Shown here: one piece after another, positions 1 to 7,855 of the stretch
Layout of the letters: every line of letters starts with the position of its first letter
Position numbering within the stretch: the first letter of the stretch is position 1
NCBI GenBank assembly: GCA_035489715.1
Contig: DATHAP010000035.1
Coordinates: 1-40,743, forward strand
Source: Actinomycetes bacterium
Lineage (GTDB): Bacteria > Actinomycetota > Actinomycetes > JACCUZ01
DNA length: 40,743 bases
Direction of reading: 5' to 3'
Made by a program: the position numbers and the translations under genes
The notes under the pieces: model-generated
Told to the model about the DNA's origin: nothing
The model's input: the letters and a program-made list of their open reading frames with translations, nothing else
Database searches by the model: none

Positions 1-93
1 AGCCGCGACAGACATGGACAAGTGTTGACTTGACGCTCTATGCGCCCACGCGCATGGTGAAGCAGGGGTCGATCAAGGGGGGTCGAGACGCGC

Positions 94-1701
94 ATGCCCG
101 CGAACGACAGCGCGCAGGGACGATCGGGGGGCGACCGGCCGACGGACGGGTCCCCGTCCGGGTCCGCCGGCGACGGTGCGTCGCGACGGCTGATGGGGCG
201 ACGCCGCAACGGCCGCTACGACCCGCGGATCCTGGACCGGTCGGTCATCGCCATCCCGCTGCTCGACGACATCGACGACGCGCTGGAGGAGGCGCCGACG
301 GAGACCATGCCGGTCGTCATCGACGTCAACCTGAACTACCCCGGCGGCCGGCCGGCAGCCACCAAGCGCACCCTCGAGCTGATCACCGCCGCGATCAAGA
401 CGGCGGGCAAGGGCGATGTCGTGCAGGGCTCCCCGGACCGGGCCCGCGGGGGGCAGTACATCGTCGCGGACCTGCAGCCCGCCGTGATCCGCGAGCTGGC
501 CGTGCTCGACCGGTCGGTGGCAGCTGACAAGGGGACGCCGACCGCGATCTTCCACATCTGGCCCGACTTCGAGGCCCACACCCTGCTGGACCGCTCGGTG
601 TCGACCGTCAAGGCCGACGCTGCCCGCGCGTCGTTCGCGGCCCAGGGCGAGAGCATCACCTGGGCGGTGCTGGACACGGGGGTCGACGTCAAGCACCGGC
701 ACTTCAAGCAGCACGGCAACACCGACGTCGCGCCGCTGCGGCACCGCGACTTCACCGGCACCGGCAAGGCGACCGTCGACGTGAACGGGCACGGGACCCA
801 CGTCGCGGGCATCATCGCCGGCTACGCCGCGGGCACGAAGAGCAAGCCGCTCGTCGCGGTGCGCTTCGAGCGCGACCAGAAGGGCGACGTGACCGAGCGC
901 CGGGCGGCGCTGGAGTGCCTCTCCGGGATCGCGCCGATGTGCTCGATCGTGAGCTACAAGGTCCTCACTGACGACGGGGTCGGTCGCACCAGCGACATCC
1001 TCACCGCGCTGGAGCACATCCAGACGGTCAACGACCACGGCCGGATGATCAAGGTTCACGGCGTGAACCTCAGCCTCGGCTACGACTTCGACCCCGAGTG
1101 GTTCGCCTGCGGGCAGAGCCCGCTCTGCGTCGAGATCGACCGCCTGGTGCGCAGCGGGGTGGTCGTCGTGGTGGCGGCCGGCAACACCGGCTACGCCTAC
1201 GCGGCGGACGCCCTGCAGAAGCGGGCGATCGCCGCGGCCCGCGCCCTGACCGTCAACGACCCGGGCAACGCCGACCTCGCCATCACGGTCGGCTCCACCC
1301 ACCGCGAGATGCCCCACGTGTACGGCGTCTCCTACTTCTCATCGAAGGGACCGACCGGCGACGGGCGCGCCAAGCCCGACCTGGTGGCACCGGGGGAGCG
1401 GATCCTGTCCGCGGCGGCCGGCCGGATGAGGGAGGCCGCCGGCACGTCGGGAGACGGGGAAACCGACGGCGGGGCCGGCCCGACCGACGGCGTCGACTAC
1501 GTGGAGTCGAGCGGCACCAGCATGGCAGCGCCGCACGTGTCGGGCGTGATCGCCGCCTTTCTGTCGATCCGTCGGGAGTTCATCGGCAGGCCCGAGCGGG
1601 TCAAGCACATCTTCACGTCCACGGCGACCGACCTCGGCCGGGTCCGGGACTTCCAGGGGCACGGCCTCGTCGATGCCATGCGTGCGATCCAGTCCGTCTG
1701 A
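94..1701 (+). CDS. S8 family subtilisin-like serine peptidase, no signal peptide
   Basis: This 535-residue protein carries the complete subtilase triad: Asp194 in an LDTG motif, His233 in GHGTHVAG and Ser476 in SGTSMAAPH, with the oxyanion-hole Asn364 in AAGN. The catalytic domain spans about residues 185-530. The first 45 residues are Gly/Ser/Arg-rich and not hydrophobic, so there is no Sec signal and the enzyme probably works in the cytoplasm. Residues 50-165 form an extra N-terminal domain I cannot name; a propeptide or sensor is possible. The ATG start sits behind a G-rich stretch. The stop lies 21 bases before an alpha/beta hydrolase gene on the same strand, so the two are probably one operon. 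The family assignment is firm; the substrate is unknown. Confidence 0.93.
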   Translation: MPANDSAQGRSGGDRPTDGSPSGSAGDGASRRLMGRRRNGRYDPRILDRSVIAIPLLDDIDDALEEAPTETMPVVIDVNLNYPGGRPAATKRTLELITAAIKTAGKGDVVQGSPDRARGGQYIVADLQPAVIRELAVLDRSVAADKGTPTAIFHIWPDFEAHTLLDRSVSTVKADAARASFAAQGESITWAVLDTGVDVKHRHFKQHGNTDVAPLRHRDFTGTGKATVDVNGHGTHVAGIIAGYAAGTKSKPLVAVRFERDQKGDVTERRAALECLSGIAPMCSIVSYKVLTDDGVGRTSDILTALEHIQTVNDHGRMIKVHGVNLSLGYDFDPEWFACGQSPLCVEIDRLVRSGVVVVVAAGNTGYAYAADALQKRAIAAARALTVNDPGNADLAITVGSTHREMPHVYGVSYFSSKGPTGDGRAKPDLVAPGERILSAAAGRMREAAGTSGDGETDGGAGPTDGVDYVESSGTSMAAPHVSGVIAAFLSIRREFIGRPERVKHIFTSTATDLGRVRDFQGHGLVDAMRAIQSV

Positions 1702-1722
1702 TCGACCCGTCTGGGGGACGTC

Positions 1723-3054
1723 ATGTCAGCGCTCGACCACTACGACTACCACCCGCTGCAGGTCGCGAAGGACGGGTCGCTGGTCGACCGCGACCAGGTG
1801 CGCGCGCTGCGCCGGCTGGCCGACGAATCGACCGACGTGCTGGTCCTGGCCCACGGCTGGAACAACGACATGGAGGAGGCGCACGCCCTCTACGAGCGCA
1901 TCGCGACCAGGCTGGACGATGTGCGCGGCCGGCCCGACGCCGGTGGCTCCGACCGGTCGGTCGCGATCTGCGGCGTGCTGTGGCCGTCCAAGCGCTTCGC
2001 CGAGCGGTCGCTGATCTCGGGCGGGGCTGCCGCGGCAGGTGCGGCCGACCCGCACCTCAGCGAGGACGTGCTCGACCTCGCAAGCGCGTTCGACGGCGTG
2101 GAGGCCGAGGCCGCCCTCAAGGAGGCGGCCGACCTGGCGCCCGAGCTGGAGCGCTCGGCGCAGGCCCGCCGCCGCTACGCCGACCTGCTGCGGTCGCTGG
2201 TGACGCGCGAGGAGAGCGAGCCGTCGGACGCGATCGACCAGTTCTTCGACCTCGACGGTGACGAGCTGATGGACAGGATCGAGGCCGCGGCCCTGGACCT
2301 GATGACCGAGATGCCTCCGCCGGAGGAGACCGGGGCGACCGCGGCGAACGGCTCTGCCGACGGCCTGGGGCTGGGCGCCGGCTTCGGCTCGGCGCAGGGG
2401 CTGCTAGGCGGGCTCGCCTCCAAGGGCCGGATGCTGCTCAACCTGGTGACGTACTACGAGATGAAGAACCGGGCCGGCACGATCGGGGCCGGAACGGTCG
2501 GCCCGGCGCTGGCCGACAACGTGGTGGGCCGGGCCCGGATTCACCTGGCCGGCCACAGCTTCGGCGGCCGGCTGGTGACGGCTGCCGCCTCGGTGCAGCA
2601 GCCCGGCGCGGTCGCCTCGTTGTCGCTCCTGCAGGCCGCCTTCTCGCACAACGCGTTCGCCCAGGACTGGAAGCCGGGTCGCGACGGTGCGTACCGCTCG
2701 CTCGTCACCTCCGGCATCGTGGACGGGCCGGTGGTGATCACCCACACCCGCCACGACGTGGCGGTCGGCATCGCCTACGCGATGGCCTCGCGGATCGCCG
2801 GCCAGCAGGACTCGGCGATCGGCGACGCGTCGAGCACCTACGGCGGGCTGGGCAGCAACGGCGCGCAGCACACGCCCGAGGCGGTCGACGGGCGGCTTCG
2901 CAAGGTCGGCTCCACCTACGACCTCGGGGCGGGCAGCCTGCACAACCTGCTCGCCGACGAGTTCGTCAGCGGGCACAGCGACGTCAGCGGTCCCGAGGTC
3001 GCGGCCGCCGTGTGGCAGGCGGTGCTGGCCGGCGGAGCTCCTCGGGAGCCGTGA
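1723..3054 (+). CDS. alpha/beta hydrolase-fold protein paired with subtilase
   Basis: The protein has 443 residues. It begins with a strand followed by AHGWNND (His44), the usual oxyanion-side motif of alpha/beta hydrolases. A nucleophile elbow GHSFGG places the likely catalytic serine at residue 279. Between them lies a long acidic helical insertion (about residues 105-255, with a Gly/Ala-rich stretch near 205-225), which may be a lid or an interaction domain. The acid and histidine of the triad are not obvious, though a THTRHD segment follows the elbow. No signal peptide is visible. The start follows GGGGGACGTC. The gene is 21 bases behind the subtilase and probably co-transcribed, suggesting that the two act together, for instance by proteolytic activation of the hydrolase. 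That link is inference. Confidence 0.82.
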   Translation: MSALDHYDYHPLQVAKDGSLVDRDQVRALRRLADESTDVLVLAHGWNNDMEEAHALYERIATRLDDVRGRPDAGGSDRSVAICGVLWPSKRFAERSLISGGAAAAGAADPHLSEDVLDLASAFDGVEAEAALKEAADLAPELERSAQARRRYADLLRSLVTREESEPSDAIDQFFDLDGDELMDRIEAAALDLMTEMPPPEETGATAANGSADGLGLGAGFGSAQGLLGGLASKGRMLLNLVTYYEMKNRAGTIGAGTVGPALADNVVGRARIHLAGHSFGGRLVTAAASVQQPGAVASLSLLQAAFSHNAFAQDWKPGRDGAYRSLVTSGIVDGPVVITHTRHDVAVGIAYAMASRIAGQQDSAIGDASSTYGGLGSNGAQHTPEAVDGRLRKVGSTYDLGAGSLHNLLADEFVSGHSDVSGPEVAAAVWQAVLAGGAPREP

Positions 3055-3130
3055 ACCGGCCGAGGACCTGCCTCCGGCCCGTGGTGGTGACCGGAGTCAC
3101 GCGCGCCTCGGCTAATGACGGACAGGCGTC

Positions 3131-3162
3131 GGGGGCGCCGCCCTGTGCCGGACGACGCCCCC
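3131..3162. terminator. candidate bidirectional hairpin between convergent genes
   Basis: GGGGGCG at 3131-3137 pairs perfectly with CGCCCCC at 3156-3162 around an 18-base loop. It lies between the stop of the hydrolase gene (3054) and the stop of the small convergent gene (3209). A short TTT follows on the plus strand. Confidence 0.5.
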
Positions 3163-3208
3163 GGTTTCCCCCGCTCCTCCCAGTAAGCCCCCCGGGAGGA
3201 GAGGTCTG

Positions 3209-3418
3209 CTACTTGCGCTCCCCGTCCTCCTTGCGGCGGACCATCTCGACGACGTGGCCCTGCACGTCCTCGGGGAGCTCCCCGCCCCGCTGCCGCTCCG
3301 GTGCCGGGCTGACCGGGCCCCGCTCGCCGTTCTCGCCGATCGCGTAAGCCTGGTGGCCCTCGACCTCGGGTGCCTCTCGATCGCGCAGTCCGCGCGGTCC
3401 CTTCCGCCTGTCCACCAT
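3209..3418 (-). CDS. small charged hypothetical protein, 69 aa
   Basis: I chose the ATG at 3416-3418 because GGAGGA stands about six bases upstream on the minus strand, the best ribosome binding site in this neighbourhood. The 69-residue product is strongly hydrophilic, rich in Arg, Glu, Gly and Lys, with no membrane segment or cysteine. It carries a central AYAIGENGERGP segment and a charged C-terminal helix (VVEMVRRKEDGERK). I do not recognise a family. Its upstream neighbour, the secreted P-domain gene, runs in the same direction, with 128 bases between that gene's stop and this start. An independent promoter is likely. The strong Shine-Dalgarno sequence supports real translation. Confidence 0.65.
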   Translation of the reverse strand: MVDRRKGPRGLRDREAPEVEGHQAYAIGENGERGPVSPAPERQRGGELPEDVQGHVVEMVRRKEDGERK

Positions 3419-3546
3419 GTCCGGTCCTCCGAGCCCTGTCCTGACCGACCCCGCGTTTCGGGCTGTCGACGTGATCCTCAGTCTGGCCCGGCCGGACGTC
3501 TGTCGGCTGGCTGACACAGTGGAAAGATTCAGCTGGAGCCGGTGAT

Positions 3547-5052
3547 TCAGCGGGTGGTGAAGCGCCAGGACTTGGGCTGCAGCCCGGTCCTCGTGGGGTT
3601 CTGGTCCAGGCGGTTGTCGGCCAGGTCCGTGACGGCGGTGGTGACGACGGCCTTGTACGTGGTGCCGGCACGCAGCCGCTTGCTGGGATCGATGACGACG
3701 CGCCTGGTGCCCGGCTCCCACGTCACGGTCGCCGCGACGTGGCGGGTGGACCCCTTGCGCACCAGGAAGGCGTTAGAGCCGGTCACGGTCGAGCGACGTA
3801 CCGCCTCGTCGAGGTTGGCGACGACGTCCGCGCCCCGACGGACGCCGTCCGCCGACTTCCGCGGGTTGGTCGAGCTGACCTGCGGGTGCCGGGTGTCGCC
3901 GGCACCGCCTGCAGTTGGGGTCGGCGCCGCGGTGGTGGGTGTGGTCGGTGTCGGGCTCGGGGCGGGGTCGTTCGTGGTGATCCGCAGCGACCAGCCGCCG
4001 AGCACGCCGCGGTAGCCCTCCGAGTCGTCAGCGACGTAGAGCTTCCACTCGCCGTTTGGGTTGGTCCCGTTGAAGACGGACAGGGCCGTCGTGCCGGTAG
4101 AGGTCGGCGCCGGGGCCGGGAACGTGTCGGGCGTGCCGAGGTTGGTGGGCCGGTAGGTACCGCCCGGGCTGCTCGGACCCATGACGTAGGTCTCCGCGGA
4201 GTCGTCGAGCGTCAGAGTGAGGTCGGGGTACGGTTCGTCGGCCGGCCCCACGGCGTCGCTGAGCACCGTGGCCTGCTCGCCGGTGGGCCCGACGAGCAGC
4301 ACGTCGACCTGGGCGAGGTCCGCGTGTCTCAAGCCGGAGAGGGTCACGTCCACGTCCAGGGTCGTCGTCGGCGCACCCGACACCGTGACCGTCGACGGGT
4401 ACGGCAGCGGGCCGCTCGTGGTCACGTCCAGCGTCCAGTCCGTGATCTTGCCGAAGTAGTCGAACTGGTCGTCGAAGACGAACAGCTGCCACGAGCCCGT
4501 CGGGTCCGTCCCGTCGAAGGCCGACAGGGTGGACCCGACCGGGCCGGTCGGTGCAGGCGACGCGAAGGAGTCCCCGCCGGCCGCGTTGAGCGGTCGGTAG
4601 CTCGTGGACTGCATCGCACCGCTGGTCGGGAGCGACTGCGGTGCCTCGTCGTCGAGCACGATGTCGAGGTCGGTGGCGCCGATGCCGCCGGCGGCGACGT
4701 CGGACATGACGACGGAGGCGACTCCACTGGGCGACACCAGCATGAGGTCGACGTCGTCGGGTCGCTCGTGGGAGAAGTTCTCGAGGCGGAGGTCCACGTC
4801 GGTGACCGTCCCGGCCAGCCCGTCGACGAACTCCGCCGTCTGGACCGGGTAGGTCGAGGCCTTGCCGTCGTTGATCACCAGGCCGCTGGACGCATGGAGC
4901 ACCTGGTGGGTGCCGCCTATGGGGATCGGCGTGGTGGAGCCGTACGTCGCGGCAGCCGCCTGCGCCTGCCCGGCGGAAGCGAGGCTGATCACGGCGGTCG
5001 CCGCAGTGAGCAGCGCGAGGCTGGCGGCGGTCGTGGCACGGGCGCGGGGCAT
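3547..5052 (-). CDS. secreted protein with two P-domain-like repeats and a Big_5/Ig-like C-terminal domain
   Basis: The ATG at 5050-5052 has AGGAG seven bases upstream and opens a classic Sec signal peptide (MPRAR, then a hydrophobic Ala/Leu core, cleavage near GQAQA). The 501-residue product then has two related beta-rich repeats, about residues 45-180 and 190-320. Each ends in a block like FNGTNPNGEWKLYVADD followed by GGWSL, resembling proprotein-convertase P domains. A Pro/Thr linker (about 325-345) follows, then an SbsA/Big_5-type domain with AVTDLADNRLDQ and a terminal WRFTTR. There is no sortase signal or transmembrane anchor. The role is probably extracellular or wall-associated adhesion or scaffolding, and no enzyme motif is visible. 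Its leader (5124-5215) is shared with the secreted gene at 25511. Confidence 0.85.
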   Translation of the reverse strand: MPRARATTAASLALLTAATAVISLASAGQAQAAAATYGSTTPIPIGGTHQVLHASSGLVINDGKASTYPVQTAEFVDGLAGTVTDVDLRLENFSHERPDDVDLMLVSPSGVASVVMSDVAAGGIGATDLDIVLDDEAPQSLPTSGAMQSTSYRPLNAAGGDSFASPAPTGPVGSTLSAFDGTDPTGSWQLFVFDDQFDYFGKITDWTLDVTTSGPLPYPSTVTVSGAPTTTLDVDVTLSGLRHADLAQVDVLLVGPTGEQATVLSDAVGPADEPYPDLTLTLDDSAETYVMGPSSPGGTYRPTNLGTPDTFPAPAPTSTGTTALSVFNGTNPNGEWKLYVADDSEGYRGVLGGWSLRITTNDPAPSPTPTTPTTAAPTPTAGGAGDTRHPQVSSTNPRKSADGVRRGADVVANLDEAVRRSTVTGSNAFLVRKGSTRHVAATVTWEPGTRRVVIDPSKRLRAGTTYKAVVTTAVTDLADNRLDQNPTRTGLQPKSWRFTTR

Positions 5053-5123
5053 GGCGGACTCCTGGTGCGGCGTGGTCGTGGGTCCGGCCGGGCACGCTGC
5101 CCGGCCGGTGCTCGGCAGCCGCT

Positions 5124-5215
5124 CGGCTGCCTGTGACCACGGTGCGCCGCGCCGGAGCCGGGCGAAACTACGGATAACCCGAGGGTTTGGCCTCGGGTTC
5201 CTGGTCGTAGGGCCC
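5124..5215 (-). promoter_or_regulatory. shared 5' leader element, copy A (candidate structured RNA)
   Basis: Read on the minus strand, this segment matches 25391-25478. A 24-base block (5161-5184) is identical in both copies. It is followed by 13 unlike bases and a second 24-base block (5124-5147) with three differences, at the same spacing. Upstream, GGGCCC and ACGACC are also shared. A 9-bp perfect stem forms between 5191-5199 and 5176-5184 around a six-base loop, enclosed by CTACG/CGTAG (5206-5210 with 5168-5172). The element lies 72 bases or more upstream of the P-domain gene start. Confidence 0.65.
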
Positions 5216-5592
5216 GAGGCTTGCCGTTCCGGCTGGGGCTCCGGGTAGGCGCGTCCGTGCACAGGTCACCCCGCTCCGCTCGCTGGGCCCTGCCTGCTGC
5301 CGGACCGCTGCTCGCATTGCTCCTTGTCCTCGGCGGCGCCCGCATACCCCCGGTGCGCAGCGGTTCCTGGCGGTGTCGATGCGGACGCAAAACGGACCTT
5401 TCACCTGCAGATGTCGGGCCGGCTGCGTCATGACAACCCGCAAACATCGGTAGGCGACCGCCTGGTCACGCCCGGTCTCCTTCGGCGCAGGGCGCATCGC
5501 ACGGGCGCATCAGGTCCCGGGTACGCGTCATGCGATCCCGCCCGAGCCGTCTTCCGGGGTGACCGCACGTCCCCGGACCCGAGGTGACCCTG
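5216..5592. other. intergenic region with no recognised gene
   Basis: About 377 bases lie between the shared leader and the next gene. I see no convincing coding region, tRNA or insertion sequence. Short open frames here have poor starts and unlike composition. The promoters of the two divergent genes probably lie in this stretch, but I cannot place them confidently. Confidence 0.5.
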
Positions 5593-5988
5593 ATGACCGT
5601 CCTGCCCTTCCCGTCCGACCGCGCCCTGCCGACGTCGCCTGCGAGGGCCCACGCCTCGACGCTGCCGTCGAACGGTGAGGTGACTGGTGCCTTCGCTACC
5701 CCGAGCGGCGCCCGCGGACTGTTCACCGGCACCTACCGCCTGGAGCGGCTCCGGTCGGATTTCGGCCAGATCACGGCAGCCGGCGTCATGACGGGCCAGC
5801 TCGTCGACGTCGACGGGACACCGGTCGCCGTGGGAAGCCGTCGGCACACCGCAGCGGCCACCCTGGTGTCCGACGAGACGAAGCACCTGGTGCGGATCGG
5901 CCCCGTCGACGTCAACATCGCGGGCTTCATGGTGACCGTGGAGCAGATCGAGGTCACCATGCCTCGGGATCTGCCGTCGGCGCGCTGA
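5593..5988 (+). CDS. conserved-looking actinobacterial hypothetical protein, 131 aa
   Basis: I chose the ATG at 5593 because GAGG ends nine bases upstream; a GTG at 5584 directly abuts that site and is less likely. After about 38 unstructured residues the protein becomes beta-rich. It has a GLFTGTYRLERL strand, a GQITAAGVMTGQLVD strand-turn, a GSRRHTAAA segment and a final IGPVDVNIAGFMVTVEQIEV pair. This layout resembles small hypothetical proteins I recall from Geodermatophilaceae and related actinobacteria, with no known function. There is no signal peptide or catalytic motif. A 41-codon membrane-peptide reading frame starts four bases after its stop. Confidence 0.7.
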   Translation: MTVLPFPSDRALPTSPARAHASTLPSNGEVTGAFATPSGARGLFTGTYRLERLRSDFGQITAAGVMTGQLVDVDGTPVAVGSRRHTAAATLVSDETKHLVRIGPVDVNIAGFMVTVEQIEVTMPRDLPSAR

Positions 5989-5992
5989 GCCC

Positions 5993-6118
5993 TTGCGCTA
6001 CCTGGCGCTCGCCGGTCCGTTCGCGGCGCTCGCAATCATGCTGCTCATGCAACGCATCGAGAGTTGTCTGCAGGGGCGTCGCCTGGGGCGGCGTGTCGAC
6101 CCGGACGCCAGGAGCTGA
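5993..6118 (+). CDS. possible small single-pass membrane peptide, 41 aa
   Basis: A TTG-initiated frame opens four bases after the stop of the preceding gene and encodes a hydrophobic segment (LALAGPFAALAIMLLM) followed by QRIE and a basic tail ending VDPDARS. The pattern of one transmembrane helix then a charged cytoplasmic end is typical of short actinobacterial membrane peptides. No clear Shine-Dalgarno sequence is present, so expression would depend on translational coupling to the upstream gene. The alternative is a chance frame in GC-rich DNA. Confidence 0.42.
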   Translation: MRYLALAGPFAALAIMLLMQRIESCLQGRRLGRRVDPDARS

Positions 6119-6241
6119 GGTTGCCTGCCGGGTCTGGCGGGCAGACCCTGGCCCAGTCCTTGCCACCGACGGCTGTTGCGCAGTTGCCGGACGCCGTAGG
6201 TTGATCCTTCGCAAGAGGCCCTTCATGGACGGAGCGGCAAG

Positions 6242-7015
6242 GTGACCGACGGCGGGGCGGCCGGCCCGTGGGAGGCCGATGTGCTGCGGGCGCTACGCGA
6301 CCTCGCGGCCGTCGTCGGCCCGGCGCTGGCGCCGCCCGGCCACCACCAGCGGCTGCAGTCGCTGGTGGACGCGGCGCGCGACGCCTTCGGGTCGCAGGCG
6401 TGCTCCATCGCCCTGCTCGACCCGGACGAGCAGACGCTCACCTTCACCGTCGCGGCCGGCGTGGGGGCCACCTCGACGTTGGGCCTGCGGGTGCCGGTCA
6501 GCGTGGGGGTGGCCGGCTGGGTGGTGAGCTCGGGGCAGGCCCTCGAGATCACCGACGTGACCCAGGACCCGCGCTGGGCGGCCGACGTGGCGGAGAAGAC
6601 GGGCTACCTGCCGCGCTCGATCCTCGCGGCGCCGCTCGAGACCGAGCAGACCCTGATCGGCGTGGTCGAGGTGCTCGACCGCGACGCCAGCCGCCCCGGG
6701 GCCGAGCGCGACCTGCTCATGCTGTCGCTGCTCGCCCAGCAGGCCGCGCTGTCGGTCGAGTCGGCGCGATTGTTCACCGACTCCGGCCGGATGCTGCTCG
6801 ACGCGATCGCGACCGCCGGCGGCACCGAGCTCGAGTCACTCGCCCACGCCATGGACGACGTCATGTCCGACCGGTCGTCACCGGTCGACCCCGACCTCGC
6901 CGAGCTCGGCTCGCTGCTCGCCCGGCTCGCTGCCGCCGGCCCGGCCGAGCGACGGCTGGCCGTACGCCTGGTTGCCGACGTCCTGGACTACACAGACGGG
7001 AGAGCGACGCCGTGA
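6242..7015 (+). CDS. GAF-domain sensor protein coupled to a subtilase
   Basis: The GTG start has GGAG eight bases upstream, and an earlier ATG at 6224 stops after six codons. Residues about 30-185 form a GAF domain, recognised from ACSIALLDPDEQTLTF, GVAGWVVSSGQALEITDV, a DPRW segment and SILAAPLETEQTLIGVVEVL. The remaining 70 residues are helical and acidic with no named domain. There are no kinase, cyclase, phosphatase or HTH modules in its 257 residues, so it is a stand-alone ligand- or redox-sensing unit. Its stop overlaps the start of the following subtilase by four bases (GTGA), a strong sign of coupled synthesis. The ligand cannot be predicted. Confidence 0.85.
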   Translation: MTDGGAAGPWEADVLRALRDLAAVVGPALAPPGHHQRLQSLVDAARDAFGSQACSIALLDPDEQTLTFTVAAGVGATSTLGLRVPVSVGVAGWVVSSGQALEITDVTQDPRWAADVAEKTGYLPRSILAAPLETEQTLIGVVEVLDRDASRPGAERDLLMLSLLAQQAALSVESARLFTDSGRMLLDAIATAGGTELESLAHAMDDVMSDRSSPVDPDLAELGSLLARLAAAGPAERRLAVRLVADVLDYTDGRATP

Positions 7016-7845
7016 CCGGCGTGCTGCCCGCCTGGTCCTGGCAGTTCGCTCGCGGCCACCTGCCGTCGGTGGCGGCGCTGCCCGCCGAGCTGCCGCTCAC
7101 CCGCGAGTGGGCGTGGGGCGACGCGACCGGCGCGGGGGTGAAGGTCGCGGTCATCGACAGCGGGGTCGACGGGGCGCACCCAGCGATCCGCGGGGTGGCA
7201 GGGGGAGTGGCGGTCGAGGTCGACGCGCGGACCGGCCGGACCACCCTGGTCGAGGGGCCGCACGCCGACCTCTACGGGCACGGGACGGCTTGCGCCGGCA
7301 TCATCCGGCGGGCGGCTCCGGAGTGCGAGATCTACAGCGTGCGCGTGCTCGGTGCTCGGCTGTCCGGGCGCGCGGCGGCGTTCGTGACCGGGCTGCGGTG
7401 GGCCGTCGACAACGGGATGCACGTGGCCAACCTCAGCCTTTCGTCGGGCCGGGCCTCGCAGTTCGCGACGTTCCACCGGGTGGCCGACGAGGCCTACTTC
7501 GCCGGGACGGTGCTGGTCTGCGCGGTCAACAACATCCCGGTGCCGAGCTACCCGTCGGAGTTCGCGGCGGTGCTGTCGGTGGCGGCTCGGGCGGGGGACG
7601 ACCCCTTCGACTACGACTACAACCCGGACCCGCCGGTGGAGTTCGGGGCGCCGGGCGTCGACGTGGACGTGGCGTGGACCGGCGGGCGGACGATCCGGGC
7701 CACTGGCAACTCGTTCGCCTGCCCGCACGTGACCGGGCTGGTGGCGCGGCTGCTGTCCAAGCACCCGGGGCTGACGCCGTTCCAGGTCAAGACGGTGCTG
7801 CACGCGCTGGCCTCCAACGCGCGTGCCGTGCCGACACCTCGGTAG
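7012..7845 (+). CDS. short cytoplasmic S8 subtilase coupled to GAF protein
   Basis: The GTG at 7012 lies in the GTGA overlap with the GAF gene and has GGGAGAG upstream. The 277-residue product is almost only a catalytic domain: Asp49 in VIDSGVD, His90 in YGHGTACAG, Asn173 as the oxyanion residue in AVNN, and Ser234 in TGNSFACPH. Compared with the GTSMA of common subtilases, the serine loop reads GNSFA. No signal peptide or prodomain is present, so an intracellular regulatory protease controlled by its GAF partner is the simplest reading. That control is inferred from coupling. The gene is unrelated in architecture to the larger subtilase at 94-1701. Confidence 0.9.
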   Translation: MTGVLPAWSWQFARGHLPSVAALPAELPLTREWAWGDATGAGVKVAVIDSGVDGAHPAIRGVAGGVAVEVDARTGRTTLVEGPHADLYGHGTACAGIIRRAAPECEIYSVRVLGARLSGRAAAFVTGLRWAVDNGMHVANLSLSSGRASQFATFHRVADEAYFAGTVLVCAVNNIPVPSYPSEFAAVLSVAARAGDDPFDYDYNPDPPVEFGAPGVDVDVAWTGGRTIRATGNSFACPHVTGLVARLLSKHPGLTPFQVKTVLHALASNARAVPTPR

Positions 7846-7855
7846 CGTGCGGTCC

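Noticed and set aside
73-1317. Long open frame on the minus strand opposite the first subtilase
   Set aside because: Arg/Val/Asp-rich composition typical of antisense frames in GC-rich DNA. The plus strand encodes an intact catalytic triad across the same region.
5053-5262. N-terminal extension of the secreted P-domain protein
   Set aside because: It would translate through the shared leader element and bury the signal peptide. The ATG at 5052 has AGGAG and begins the signal peptide directly.
5221-5433. Possible 70-residue protein starting with TTG and containing a Leu/Ala-rich stretch
   Set aside because: No ribosome site, an Arg/Ser/Pro-rich remainder, and a position running out of a conserved leader element. 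More likely chance.
5440-5560. tRNA or c-di-GMP riboswitch suspected from local GCGC-rich pairing
   Set aside because: No T-arm, anticodon arm or GEMM core motifs could be laid out.
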